Shown here one piece after another: positions 21,600 to 48,443 of a DNA stretch of 64,000 nucleotides. The first letter of the stretch is position 1; every line of letters starts with the position of its first letter. Below the pieces are notes generated by a model that was not told where the DNA came from, searched no databases, and saw nothing but the letters and a program-made list of their open reading frames with translations. The stretch comes from Lamellibrachia columna. Its lineage: Eukaryota > Annelida > Polychaeta > Sabellida > Siboglinidae. The DNA lies in assembly GCA_963662155.1 (NCBI GenBank), contig OY759265.1:46183906-46247905 (forward strand). The letters are read 5' to 3'. The translations under genes were made by a program, and so were the position numbers.

Positions 21600-23335
21600 T
21601 TCAACGCGGAAGTAGTGGTTCAGAAGATACAGTCTCGCCCCCTAGTGAGTATGTCATATATGACTTCAATCTGTCAGCCAGTTCTCGCCGTGTCGAGCGG
21701 TTATGTAGGTCAAGTGGAGGGCGCCGAAGCCACGCATCTATGCCGGTTACTTTCGTATGACGTACGCCGTTAACTTCTGTCCAGTTGATCCATTTTGTTA
21801 ATCGTCTAGATAGTTCTAGATAGCTTCTGGCGTTCGGCACATCCAGTTAGCTGACTAGTCGGTAAAGATGTTGAGGCTACCTGAGTATGTTGACCTTATG
21901 AGGTTTATTTCTACTGGTTAACGTCTTTATAGAACATCAAGTCAACCTGACTTTCTAAGCTGAAACGGCGGTTGATCGCTGCTAGGATTCATGTCGTCCT
22001 CAATAGTTCACTCAAGTCCTCAATGGCTCTTGTACGTCCCCAATTAAGGTAGGCGACTACTGTGAAATCAAAATAATGAAACCTTAAATGTTTTAAGTTA
22101 TTTGAAATTCATTAGACTCCAAAATCCCAAAACATTCGAAAAGGTTGGGATGTCCCGTGCAAAGTTTTGAAATATCTGACATAATAGCAGCTACGTCACC
22201 TGCAAAATTTGCAAAATACTGTACTCTGATCATAATCAGTCATAACACGATATTTGTTTACTATTCAAATACAAAACTTACAGGAATATTGCAGTTTGAT
22301 ATATGCAAATTATATGAAACATAATGTGTCAAACTCGCTTAATAAAAATGTAAAAAATTTAGTTTTATGTATTTTATTAAGTCACGGTAAAACCACATTT
22401 TAGCAATTTTTTTTATTACAATATTCAATATTTTACCCAAAAGGTAAGACACCATTTCAGTAAAACGCGTACACATGAGGCAAACGTTCTTATTGTGCTG
22501 TATTGTGTTTTGTTGATTGTGAAAGTAAATACAACTAAAATGATAGTGATATTGCAGGTGAGGTCAGTTTAACTCTCAGGTCATCCTGCTGCATTTTATT
22601 TGAACTTTTTCGGAATTAGATCCAATAAATCTGTTTCATATATGTCGTTAGCGTTATTTACATCCGATGTTGTCTTCAGCTCTACGATCATATAAAACAC
22701 GATAGTATTAGCAACGGCCATGATAAAATTTATTTTATTTATGGTATTAGCAATATATACAATCAATAATATCATACTAATCACTACAGCATTTGGTCAG
22801 CTTATGTGACAATATATTAGCAATGTTTGCATGTTATTAGTATTAGCTATGCTTATAAGCAATGATACCATGTATATCCATATTACGCATACTTACAACT
22901 AGGACTATCTTATAACTCTTAGCAATGATTTTCAGCGAAACGTTACAATTATCATTCAGCATGGTAAAACAGTTACTAACTATTTTACAAGTACTGTTGT
23001 GCATGCAATCGACGTTATTTCACAAATATTAGCCATGGCTACTAATTACAATATCTTACAGGTGTTAACAGTGATTACAGAAAACAACATTACTAATGCA
23101 AATATTAATCGTTTTGTATACAAATCGTTCCTGTTACACAGCCAACTAAGCTAATATCTATAGCAATAGTCTGTGTCTAATTCTCCACGTATTCTTGTAT
23201 CCATTGACTACTGAACGAGACAATTTTAATTCATATGCAGGTATTAATTAAAATAAATAGTGGATTGAACCATCATCTATGTTATTTAATAGTCTATTTT
23301 GTCAATTTCCTTTGGTGTTGTGTTACTATCGTCCT
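21600..23335. other. AT-rich intergenic DNA with one dispersed repeat copy
   Basis: 21981-22055 is the second copy of the 12762 repeat. The minus-strand frame 21601-21840 is uncharacterised. The rest shows no gene signal. The left part of gene B's 3' UTR may reach into it, but I cannot place a poly(A) signal. Confidence 0.5.
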
Positions 23336-23778
23336 TTGTGTCGTCTGGTAATTGGTTGTCATCGTCAGCGGTGTCTTCCGATGATTAGTTGTCATCGTCA
23401 GCGTCCTCTTCCGGTGTTTGGTTGTCATCGTCAGCGGTGTCTTCCGATGTTTGGTTGTCATCGTCAGCGTTGTCTTCTAGTGTTTGGTTGTCACCGTCAG
23501 CGTCGTCTTCCGATGTTTGGTTATCATCGTCAGCGTTGTCTTCCGATGTTTGGTTGTCATCGTCAGCGGTGTCTTCCGGTGTTTGGTTGTCATCGTCAGC
23601 GGTGTCTTTTGGTGTTTTGTTGTCATCGGCAGCGTTGTCTTCCGGTATTTGGTTGTCATCGTCAGCGTTGTCTTCCGATGATTAGTTGTCATCGTTAGTG
23701 TCCTCTTCCGGTGTTTGGTTGTCATCGTCACCTTGTCTTCGATGATTAGTTGTCATCGTCAGCGTTGTCTTCCGATGA

Positions 23779-37118
<13,340 letters not shown>

Positions 37119-37204
37119 ATCTGTAAGAAGAAATACAAAGATACGTCATGAGAAACATACAACTTATTGACATGGCCCGCCAGCGGGCTACAACAATGTG
37201 CGTA

Positions 37205-37418
37205 TACATGTGCGTGTGCGTGTGCGTGTCGTTTGTGTGTCATTTGTGTATTGGTGTGTGTGCGTGCGTGTGCGTGTGCGTGTGCGTGTGCGTGTGCGTG
37301 TGCGTGTGCGTGTGCGTGTGCGTGTGCGTGTGCGTGTGCGTGTGCGTGTGCGTGTGCGTGTGCGTGTGCGTGTGCGTGAGCGTGTGCGTGTGCGTGTGCG
37401 TGTGCGTGTGTGTGTGTT
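37205..37418. repeat. (TGCGTG)n microsatellite
   Basis: About 30 uninterrupted gtgtgc hexamers just upstream of gene B's signal-peptide exon. Confidence 0.96.
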
Positions 37419-37734
37419 TTTTCTCTTAAATATAATAAGATAACCTAAATTTATTAGTTATATTATAAATTCACACGATGAACGCGTTGTGAGCCAACAT
37501 CCACGTATATCACTTGTACCGATCAATCTGACACGTACACCAAAACACGCGGTTGTTATTTACATCAAAAGACTAAAAATATCGGAGGCAAAAGGTTGAC
37601 TATTGCTTGGAGCGAAAGTACGGGCAAATGCATTGTTTCTATAGAGATGGCCCATTCTGATAAGTTCTTCTGTGTGCTGGCGTGATAACATCAACGAATA
37701 CACCGTGTAATCAATAGTCACATCACCGAAGCTG

Positions 37735-37975
37735 TTCGACAGCGCAACAGCAGTCATTGATCGAGGCGAGGGGAAGGGGCTGCAACAGCAGTCATTGATC
37801 GAGGCGAGGGGAAGGGGCTGCAACAGCAGTCATTGATCGAGGCTAGGGGAAGGGGCTGCAACAGCAGTCATTGATCGAGGCGAGGGGAAGGGGCTGCAAC
37901 AGCAGTCATTGATCGAGGCGAGGGCAAGGGGCTGCAACAGCAGTCATTGATCGAGGCGAGGGGAAGGGTCTGCGC
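37735..37975. repeat. About 41-bp minisatellite, 6 copies
   Basis: Units contain gcaacagcagtcattgatcg and aggcgaggggaaggggct. Gene A has exactly one unit (7990-8030). Confidence 0.92.
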
Positions 37976-38059
37976 GCATCCTATGAAAATAATGTTTTGC
38001 CTGATTCTTGAAGTACCCGAGTGAACATAGCCTTCTCCCGCAACGTCATGCATTTCTAC

Positions 38060-40460
38060 CAACGATACTTGGCATGCATATATTTTGTAGTTTGTCGAGA
38101 AAAGTAAAAAAAGGTAGTTGAATCATTTTACACATGATTTAAGATGACTAACCATAGATGATTAACCATCTGGCTTTGATTTTTCTTTACATCAACTTTA
38201 TGGCTAATTACCACTGCACTGCATACTAAATACAGTCACAATATAATTACGATGACTAACTTCCACCAACTGTGCGGTGACGTGAACAAATGCATTGCGT
38301 CTTTGTAATCAGTGGACCTACTGTCTATTTATTGTGAGGTATCGACTCATGTTTTCTGTTTTTTTTTACTTTACTCGGCTTGTTAATAGTCAATGGGCTG
38401 CCTGTTAGAATGCGGCCATCGTGCTTGGGACACGTTGTTACCGACATCATATCTGATGATTTGCTCATTTTACACTGCCCATCTTCATGGGAAAAGACAA
38501 TTACATCAAAAGGTCATATTGATCTTACCATGATGCTCTCATATTATTACGTAGTGTTCCTAGAGTTATAAGTGCAAATTAACTATTTACATATGTTAAT
38601 GTCGTCAGCCAACGGGATCTTTCATAACGTGTTAGGGAGCATGCTAAAATACGATTCACGTCCAATGAAGTGCTGAAGTTGTTGTACATTCACCGTGACT
38701 AGTAATATGTCGTATTATACAAGTATTAAATTATTATACAAACATAGTATTATACAAACTCACTAAAATATCCGTATTGTTGGGCAATACAGAATATACG
38801 TACGGAGATGTGCTGCTTCGTTTTGTAAAGAAACTCTTCGTCTATAATTAATTCAGTCGCAGTGGTCTCGCACAAACCGTGAACACATGTATACGTATAG
38901 TGCGATGCGTGATGCGTTCGACGAAGCATGACAGAGGAGGCAAGACCACAGTCACTCACAAAAACACTTTGCTATTGTACAAGAACAGGTTAAAAGATCT
39001 AGAAAGGAGATATTTTAAAATCCACCAGTAACCCACATACATAAATACAACACCCGTTAGTAAAACAAGAGCGCTGAGCCCTTATCAGCTGACACCTGCT
39101 ACAGAGATGCAGGCGTGGGCCAGTAATATCCATGCCGTACACATCAAAGTACAAAATGTCAACCAAAAGTTCAAAATACAACCAAAAGAAAGAACAGAAT
39201 TAATACAAAAGTTAAGACCAAAAATAAAAGATTAAAGAAAAGATGGTATAAAAGACGGTATAAAACACAGTAATAAAGAAGGTATTACAGACACTCAGGA
39301 GTGAGCCAGGACTTGCGTTAGCCTGTACAAATAATAACAAAACAGGTAAGCTATTTGCATATCATAGTGTCCAGTGTAAGATATGGTTAACACAAATTAA
39401 CATCAATTAAGTACCATAGTTCCAACATATTGGTGCTGTTCACAATATTGTCTGTAACATACTTTATCCAGTACCAATATATATAATAATGTTATTGTTT
39501 ATCCATAAATTTCCTAGCATACATGTAGGTGTTAATGTAATATTAGTGCTCTACGTGTAATAGCATAAACTCAACAGTCAACAATGTTGTCAATTTCACA
39601 TGTGCATGCCCTGACTAGCCTAGCTGTCATTCCACTGTTGTTTACAAACAAGTCGTGGACACTGCTCAATGCACAGGTCTCTATGGAATGGTCAAGATCA
39701 GCCCTCTCCCAGCCACCTCCTAGAGTAATTAATTATTGTAAGCTCAAAGGGAGAGAGGGCACTAACCTGATCCTGATTTAACTGTAGGGACAGTTGCCTA
39801 ATACCTTAGTACGTGCACAATCCATGCACTTGTATATCAAATCTCATAACATATTAACTATAAAAGTAGCACCAACAAACATGAACGACACTAAACTGTC
39901 CAAAGTGCTTTATACATGTATCAGCTAATGACTGCAACTGGTCAGATCAGGGAATCTGCATATGACAATGATTATTTATCAGTAATATTCAGAATATCAC
40001 CCCATATGCATACATGCATTCATGTACCTCATACAAACCTATTGGTCAAGGGTCAACATCCCTGTGACATGTGCGTGCATATAGACCACCACGTGTGTTA
40101 CTCATCCAGGCCTAAGCCAGGGGACAATGACATATGTTCAACTTAAATACTTTCATATGCTAGACTTTGTCAAGTTATGTTCACATTTTAAACAGTACTA
40201 CCCTATGTTATGGCAGTGGCTGGAACTGTTTCTGCCATGTAATGAGATGCTGGCCTGTGGTCCACGCCGGCTTGCAGGCAGCTGGCTTATCACTCTAGTC
40301 TATAGGGGAACGATTAATGATGTAACTCTATGCAGTAACCTAATTAACATAAATAGATGTTTCAGAAAACGTGAACACTGTAGACTCTTCAAGGACAAGA
40401 ATTATATTTTAAGAGTATAGGGTAATCTATATCAACAACAAACATGTGACGAAAAGACTG
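38060..40460. other. 2.4 kb block in gene B intron 1 without counterpart in gene A
   Basis: Similarity between the introns stops near 38050/8150 and resumes near 40480/8300. The extra DNA has no recognisable coding motif or clear terminal repeats. It could be an inserted element or a deletion in copy A. Confidence 0.55.
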
Positions 40461-41149
40461 CAGCTACTGCAGCACTCTGTTGATGTCCAGTGACCGCCTT
40501 CCGAAGATCATCTTCTTCCTTGAGTTAACTGAAGGCAAACGCCCAGTAGACAGACGTCAATTGAAATAAAAGGATGTGATCAGAACAGATCTGAACGATT
40601 ATGGTATTGATCATTTGCACAGGAAACGGTTGCCAAAGACAGATCTACCCGACGAGTCAGTCTTACTGACGGTTCTGTTGTCGACACCGATGAGTACCGG
40701 ACTACCAGGAGATCAAACATGCGAAGCGTCATGCTGGCAATTTAATGGCATGAAGCAGCTGAGACAAACGAGACAGAAGCTGGCCACTACTACAGCTGAG
40801 ACAAACGAGACAGAAGCTGGCCACTACTACAGCTGTTACTGTTGCTGTTCAGTATTCGGTTTCTACTGGACGTCCATTGTGCTACTTGTGTTCTGCCTGG
40901 TGACTCTTCGTGAACCCCGACGCTGTCCACAGGAATGTGTCCATTCAATACAATATGCCGTCGACGTCAAGCATTTAGCTCCGGTCGAGCATTTCGTGTT
41001 TGTAATTTGCCCTGCTGCCCTGCGGTGTAGATGCACCAGATATACAGGAGGTGAAGTGCCTTATTGTGGACGCCGGACCTCACATGCATATGGGGTAAGA
41101 CCACTGTTGACCTTCCTGTTTAATGTGAACGAATGTAGGGCGTATTAAG

Positions 41150-41540
41150 TTGCGATATGTGAATTTAAACAATTCATATGATGTGACATAAGTGCAATTG
41201 AGCAGGCATATTCACAGGTTTGTTTGTAGAAGCTATTGGCTGTGAAATAGTGCATTTTTTTAGAGTTTGGCAGGCCGAGGGATTTATGGGGATTTTTCTG
41301 CTATGGGCCAAGTGGGCGCATGAATACATGGCTATTTTTTTCAACATTCACGGGCATCGCACGTAGGGGTGTTTTAAAAGAGCTGAAGGTATGTGATTTT
41401 GACAAAACTTGGTCAGCATGTCAATGAGATGATGGCAGTTGCTGTGAACAATTTTCTTAATTTTTGATGGTCACGTTTTCTTATAATCAGACAAAACATT
41501 AACATGGCCACCAATGCAATTCTCTACTGTGGTCTGGCCC
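41150..41540 (-). mobile_element. MITE-like dispersed repeat, copy 1
   Basis: Inverted copy of the sequence at 51545-51925 and 55335-55615. Shared landmarks are catatgatgtgacataagtg, gagggatttatggg and atgtcaatgagatgatggca. Confidence 0.65.
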
Positions 41541-43009
41541 CATATGACTGACTGCCTAGAGTGCACGACCCGTACACCGAAGAACAACGGTTATCTAGTT
41601 AGAGGCAAAACCACGCGTAACACGCCAAGAGACGGATGCGTGAGCTTTGTGTGCGATCAGGTGTGTCGATCAGTATCTCCAGTGGTTGCACAATTCTACC
41701 TTGGACTACTAAATCAACAATTCAAAAGAATTTTTTTTGAAATAACTTAGATCGGCGCCACATTTAAATCTAAACATTTTTGTATTTGCCATTCCCCCAA
41801 TTAGTCATTGTAGGGTCAATTAGTCAATTAGTCAATTAGTCAATTAGTCATTGTAGGGTCAAAGTTCAATGAGTGTGATAACTAAACTGTGCAGGACAAA
41901 TTCCAACAATGACGTGTTTCCAAACGAACCGTATGCTCGTTTTGTACGAATAGTTTATTTACAATTTTCAGCGTTTCATAATCAGCGTTGTTGTTAAAAA
42001 TTTTCCCCAATCTACCAACAAAGATCTGTCAAGTAATTACTTTTGGAGGGTCCAGATTTTGGTTAACTTTGCGGCCAAGATACAATATGACTTTTACAGA
42101 CAAATACACAAACACCTCAGATAGGATCAACACTCGCCACATAGTGCTGGTACAGTCATTGACATCGGTTACTTTAAACTTGCTCATTCGTGTAATATGT
42201 ACCCCCCCCCCTTCCCCTAAGGCCATATCGATAACGTCAGCTCGTGGCCGTGTTGGTCTCGCTTCTGTGGAGACGCGCCACAGCGTCACCTCATTTGCGT
42301 GTAGTTATCAGCAAGCCCTATTACTGACGTTTACTTCGTCGGACACGCACGACTTGGTTGTGCGTTAGTCATTGCCTGACACGCATTGTATTGTATTTAG
42401 CACTGTACGCTTCCTTTTAAGGTCCGTTATACACAGCAGGTCTGGTTTTCACGAACTATGCACTGACACTTGTAACGCAGTAGTTATGTTATATCAATGT
42501 GTTTACACATGTAGACACCACCCGTTTTGCCAGTCCACGACATGTTTATGTTTACGCCTTGTGAGAGGTATTTAATTTCCACAAGACAGACACTGGATAG
42601 ATATTCTGAATAGGCTTTTGATATGTCACCAGAAAGACACATATTTCCAACTTCCTAGCTGTTTGTCTTTGATCCACGCCATTGGTCCACTGCGCCAGTA
42701 CGTCAGTAGGCCTGAATATACGTCAAACAATATCGGGACAATACAATGACTGGCACACGTCCACTTCAACCGTGGCAATATAGCTACCCACTCACAGGTG
42801 ACACTAGGCACAGTTATGGCGTTTGACAAGTTTACAGTTACAACAATTCCTAAGCCAAAGTGCATATCGCAATCGGTGGTTATTTTCCACCACCAGCTAA
42901 TAGTTATACATGATATCCTAACCATAATACATCGTGTCTACTGTAGTTGTTTACGTGAGTGCATTTGTGATTCCATCATCCAGCTAACGCGTAAACACCC
43001 TATACGCAA

Positions 43010-43170
<161 letters not shown>

Positions 43171-43679
43171 CACACACTTATTATTATGGTTTTTTCTTCT
43201 TCTTCTCTTCTCGGAAGAATTATATATGTTTGACCAACTGATTTAGCTTAATTTTAATTTGTATGGTGGCTCCTCAATAGCGACTATCAAAATCTTAGAG
43301 GAGTCTCCTGACCCTATTTGTTTATTTACCTTAATATATACCCTGTTTACAATCTATACGCCTGTATTGTGTAAGATTTTAATTCAACATGGGTACATAT
43401 ATGTATTATGTGAAATGTATGATGGGTCAAATAAATGTCTTTGTGCTGCCCAGTACTGGTACTGTGGAAACGTCACACGTGACACAAATAACACAGTGTC
43501 GTCATCACCACTTCCGCGTTGCATACTGGGTGTCGGTCGTGTCCTGAGTTCATGTCCTGGGTTCAAGCCGCAGGCAACACAAACACGTTTATCGGCGTTG
43601 TCATTACGCCAACACATGTTGTCTCAATAAGTGTGGATAAATGTTGTTGAGAGCACTACAAACACCTTATCAGTGTCAT

Positions 43680-44460
43680 CAATGTCTCTGTGTCAGTTTC
43701 TGTGTCTGTGTCAGCCAGTCATTGTCGGCGTTAGCCTGCCATTATCAGTTTATATATCAGTCTCTGCGTCAGTATGGCAGTACCAGTCTTTGTGTCAGCC
43801 TGGCACTGTCAGTCTCTGTGTCAGTTTCTGTGTCACCCCGACAATATCAGTCTCTGTGGCAGTTTCTGTGTCAGCCTAGCACTGGCAGTCTGTGTGTCAG
43901 TCTCAGTGTGTCAGTCTGACAATATCAGACTCTGTGGCAGTTTCTGTGTCAGCCTGGCACTGACAGTCTCTGTGTCAGTCTCAGTGTGTCAGTCTGACAA
44001 TATTAGACTCTGTGTCAGTGCTAGTCTGTGTGTCAGTTTTTTTGTCAGTCTGAAAAGATCAGTCTCTATGTCAGTTTCTGTGTCGGTGTCAGTCTCTGTG
44101 TCAGTATATGTGTCAGCCTAGCATTGCCAGTCTCTGTGTCAGTCCCTATGTCAGTCCCTGTGCCAGTCTGACAGTATCTGTGTCAACCTGCCATTGTCGA
44201 TCTCTATGTCAGCCTGACAGTGTCTCTGTGCCAGCCTATGTATTAGCCGGTAACCGGGCTGTACCACCTCTATGCCAGCCTATGTACTAATCGGGCTGTA
44301 CCACCATATGCCAGCCTACGTATTAACCGGGTTATACCTCCTATGTACCACCCTATGTAGTAATCAGGCTCTACCTCCTCTGTGCCAGCATATGTACTAA
44401 TCGGGCTGTGCTAACTCTGTGTCAGCCTATGTGTTAATCGGGTTGTACCTCCATGTATCA
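43680..44460. repeat. CAGTCTCTGTGT and 37-bp repeats of gene B intron 1
   Basis: 43680-44220 matches gene A's 10150-11300 unit type; 44225-44460 has degenerate ggctgtacc/cctatgta units like 11306-12072 but unexpanded. Confidence 0.85.
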
Positions 44461-44741
44461 GCACACCAACTGGTCGGGCGAGTAAATAGAGGGTACTTAC
44501 GCGCTGTGACTAAAAACTAACCAGTTAAGAACTCAGTTCCGTTATTTGCGAGCACACCGCTGTGTGTCGTTAGCTGACAAAGCTGTGTGTCCGGGAATGT
44601 CTCGGATCAGACGAGACGCCAAGGCGGGGCATTGACTTCAGCTATCGGTCACTGACAGAGACACAATCACTGCGTAATAGTAACGTGGACATGGCTCTAG
44701 GTTCTAAGTTCTACATATGATCTGTGTCGGAGACAACTTAC

Positions 44742-44870
44742 CTGTTGCTACTTCCTCTCAGGTCACCTAAAACGTAGAAGTATCGACCGACTGGTCCGCT
44801 CCTGCCCGGATTCCCGTGTGTGTGTAACCGATCACTCTGATTGCGGAAGTAGACCCACCGTGTGTGTGTG
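44742..44870 (-). other. Gene B probable 5' UTR exon
   Basis: Donor CAACAG|GTAAGTTG at 44742/44741, with the preceding bases matching gene A's 12354 exon. Intron 1 would be about 7.6 kb, to the acceptor at 37121. The 5' end is not visible; 44812-44905 holds a two-copy direct repeat. Confidence 0.5.
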
Positions 44871-45069
44871 TAACCGATCACTCTGATTGCGGAAGTAGAC
44901 CCACCGTCTGTGAGCTTTACAGGATCAGTCAACCGTGCCGCCTGACACACACATTCCGTCGGGACGTGAACAGTCGCTGCCTCGTTGGCGTGGGTGACCG
45001 ACTATTCACCCATTCATTGCAACCGGTTGCCAGCGCAAAATTAAATACTTCATATTGCCCGAACTTTCC

Positions 45070-45540
45070 CTTGGAATTCCATGGTATACAATGGTATTTC
45101 GTTATATTACATGGTATTACATGGTAATCCATGGTATACCATGACATTACATGGTAAACCGTGGTAGACCATGCTTTTTCATATATTGTGTATGGTAATT
45201 GTATGGCATGCCATTGTTTACCTGTTTCAAAACAGCATGGTGTTTTACCATGATTTCCCTGTTTCAAAACACCATGGTTTCCATGGTATATCATGGTATT
45301 GTGGCGGTCACTGTGCCACCTATCGAACACCAGGAGATAATTCGCTACGCTCCTCCATATGAAAACGTACGCCTATACTCTCATCTAGGGATTAGTTTTT
45401 TATACAATTATTTAGTGCTTATTAAACGAATCATTTGTCGGACTAAATCTTGAGTTGTTATCGGTCACAGTACTTTACCATGGTTTATCATGGTTTACCT
45501 GTTTCAAAACACCATGGAATACGATGGTATATTTTCATAA
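45070..45540. repeat. CATGGTAT-type interspersed repeat, copy 1
   Basis: Many catggtat and accatgg words plus cctgtttcaaaacaccatgg. A similar stretch lies at 46577-46790. CCATGG-centred palindromes are frequent. No coding signal. Confidence 0.75.
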
Positions 45541-46360
45541 GGGAAAGGCATTTATCATCTGGGAAAAGCAGAATATTGCCTTGATAAGCCACCACAATGA
45601 CGTCACACATCTCGACACTGAAAAGAATCACGGCAATGTGGTTCTGGAGACGCAAAGCAATAATGCCTTTTGGGTCTTGAAGACATTAATACAGAACGAA
45701 ATTATTGCCATCATCCGGGCGGAGATCCAGCAGAAGATCACGTCCAAAATGCGTTTTATTCTATCAGCGCTGACGAGGCCCGTGACATATCAAAGAAAGA
45801 ATAGTTACGCTTTGTCCTGAAAAACGAAAAGCCAGAAAATCCATAACGAATTCTTGGAGTTCTTCTTGTGTTACTCCGGAGTTTCAGGGGCAAATAGTGC
45901 ATCTCGAACTAAACTAATTTCTCCCGAAAGTTCAAGGGAATTTCCAAAGTACGATCACATAGCTTGTGTCTGAGGTGTCTGAGGTAAAGCTTACCCATGA
46001 TAATACCCTCCTCACAAGAGGCCACCTTTCTTATAACACATATGGGGCAATGGTGCTTTGCAGAAAAGGTGACCGTGCATAAAGAGGGGACTACTCCGTG
46101 TCCGTGCTTGTGCAAGTGCGTGCGTGCCTGCATAGGAATTTGGGCAACTAGAAGTTCTACCACCTGGTGTCTTTTTTCGAAAGCTGGGCACGCCTCTTTT
46201 TTCAGGGTCTGAATCCGCCCATATAATGTTTGCAGCATCTCCTTATAATCAAGGATTCGACCACTTGAATTTCACGTGAAATCCTATGTTCCTCAAATTC
46301 AAGGACACATCCTTCGAACCAGAAACTCACATTAATTTTGTCATCTTATGATCTAAAGCT
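45541..46360. other. No supported gene
   Basis: Open frames 45455-45820 (+) and 45909-46238 (-) overlap repeats or lack recognisable domains. A tcaccc...ccttcg-type low-complexity signal is absent, so this may be unique sequence. Confidence 0.4.
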
Positions 46361-46363
46361 GCT

Positions 46364-46405
46364 TATAATAATAATAAAATACGATATTTATATAGCACCA
46401 TAATC
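46364..46405 (-). mobile_element. LINE/SINE 3'-tail fragment
   Basis: Read on the minus strand, ggtgctatataaatatcgta followed by (TTA)n resembles the 3' terminus of L2-type elements such as the tail at 30770-30810. Confidence 0.5.
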
Positions 46406-46576
46406 CATGATTGTGCCATGTGCCATGATTGATGGCACTTGAGTTGTGGCCGCTTTACTTTAGGTACACGTTTCTGCGTAATGACGTCAACAGCGTACGC
46501 TAGCTACGTAAAGTTGTGTTTCGTGGGTTGGCAAATTGCCAGTACCTATATGAAAATATATATATATATATATATA

Positions 46577-46790
46577 TACCATAGTATTTGGTGTTATTAT
46601 ATGGTATTACATGGTATACCTCTACTTTTTATATATTTTGTATGGTAATTGTATGGTATACCATAGGTTACCGGTTTCAAAACACCATGGCATACCATGG
46701 TTTCCATGGTATATCATGGTATTTTACTATGGTTTACCTGCCTCAAAACACCATGGTATTTACAATGAAATACGATGGTACATTTTTATA
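46577..46790. repeat. CATGGTAT-type interspersed repeat, copy 2
   Basis: Shares atggtaattgtatgg, ttccatggtatatcatggta and caaaacaccatgg with 45188-45300. Confidence 0.75.
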
Positions 46791-47699
46791 AGGGACATCC
46801 CAATATCTTCCCTCGGGTCATTCACCCTCCCTCTTTCAGCCCCGTTTGCTTCTGTAATCCTCCCGACCCAGTTGTTCTCGCAAACTTGTGGCTTCTGTTG
46901 TTGTTGCTCTGTCAGCGCCACGGTCTCAAGGAAACACACGCATGCCGGCGTTATTGTAATTAGATGGCATTATTTGATTGTTCAAATATAGTTTAGACTG
47001 TCTATAAATCTAAAGTTGTTTAATCTTCCAGTTATGTGTACTGATGTAAAAGATATAAACTGAAGGTATGACAGATACATAGGTGTAATCAAGCCGACAA
47101 TAATTTATTAAATGAGCGAGCAATGGCGATGAAAGCTGAGTGATGTTCCCTCGCGTCAACGCTAATGTTCTCAGTGGCATCCATTGTTCACAGTTACGCT
47201 TTCTCGGGGAAAGTATGCGTTCCAACGCGTCAGCACCAGGTTTCGCGGCGTGATCTTGGCCTCGATCGGCGTCGATCGCGTAATGTTGAAAAACGAACGC
47301 CTCGATCGGTGTCGACGACGGATGTTTTATGGCGTCTGCCTGTTTGTCTAAGACCGTTCATCTGCGACCACGATAGATGATCTTTGTCTCGATCAGCGCC
47401 GATCGCGTCACGTTCACCGTCCGAGATGCTTCCGATGACCTTTTACGTTTGTACACCGAGCGCCTCGATTGGCGTTGACGAGGGATGTTTCGAGTGAAGT
47501 TCGCCCGTCGAAGAACTCAAGAGTGCAGCAGCAATCACAGAAGTACCTTGTGCTCGACGCTCCTCCTTCAGATGTCCGTTGACGTCACAGCCGATGCTCC
47601 GTACATGAAAACAGAAAGCAAACCAAATTTAAACTGAGCAAAGAATAACATCATAATATTAGAACTGTTACCCTACCTGCATTAGATGCGACGTGCCCT

Positions 47700-47937
47700 C
47701 TTCTGTGTCATGTTCTGTCCTCTTCGGCGTCCTCTTCCGTGTCCTCTTCGGCGTCCTCTTCGGCGTCCTCTTCTGCTCCATCTTCTGCGTCCTCTTCTGT
47801 GTCCTCTTCAGCTTCCCCTTCCGTGTCCTCTTCGGTGTCCTCTTCTGTTTCCCCTTCTGCGTCCTCTTCTGCGTCCTCTTCTGCGCCATCTTCTGCGTCC
47901 TCTTCTGCGTCCTCTTCTGGGTCCTCTTCTGGGTCCA
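47700..47937. repeat. GTCCTCTTCTGC-type 12-bp minisatellite
   Basis: About 19 imperfect units. Open in several frames (Ser-Ser-Ala on plus, Glu-Glu-Asp-Ala on minus) because the unit is a multiple of three. Confidence 0.9.
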
Positions 47938-48335
47938 ACCGGTCCCGTCACCCTGGGTAGGGACCCTTTCCGGGTACTGGCAGCCGGGTCAGCTGCGCCC
48001 GGGGCTAGCTGAGGGCAGGGACGACCACACCCTGGACTGCACACCAGCCTGCTACCCTATTGTTTGAAAAGCAAACAAAAGTTACGATTGACCAAGACAA
48101 AACAGTAGAATTTGTAACCGAACCAATTACAGAAGTACACTTTGCTCGACGGTCCTTCTTTGGATGTTCGCTGACGTCACGGCTGATGCTTAGCACACGA
48201 AAACAGAAAGGGACATGAACAAGGAATGGCATCACACTATTTGAACAGTTACCTTACCTGTATGGGTTGCGACGTGAAATGTCAACAACCTGGCCCATGA
48301 CCCTGGGTAGAGACGCTTTCCGGGTAATGGCAGAC

Positions 48336-48443
48336 GTAACCGCGCGGCGCTGTAGTACAGCCGTCCACCGCGCGGCGCTGTAGTACAGCCGTCCACCGCG
48401 CGGCGCTGTAGTACAGCCGTCCACCGCGCGGCGCTGTAGTACA
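48336..48443. repeat. 28-bp GC-rich minisatellite, about 4 copies
   Basis: Units contain cgcgcggcgctgtagtacag followed by ccgtccac. Confidence 0.93.

Noticed and set aside
40576..41148. 190-codon plus-strand ORF, with a relative at 8539-8913
   Set aside because: The two copies in the A and B introns diverge in frame with stops and indels, so the similarity comes from the duplication and not from coding constraint. The EGF-like 'CRCTAGYTGG' text at about 8800 is not kept in the other copy.
47708..47938. Acidic minus-strand ORF (EEDAEED) as a protein tail
   Set aside because: Product of a 12-bp minisatellite open in several frames; no adjoining exon in phase.
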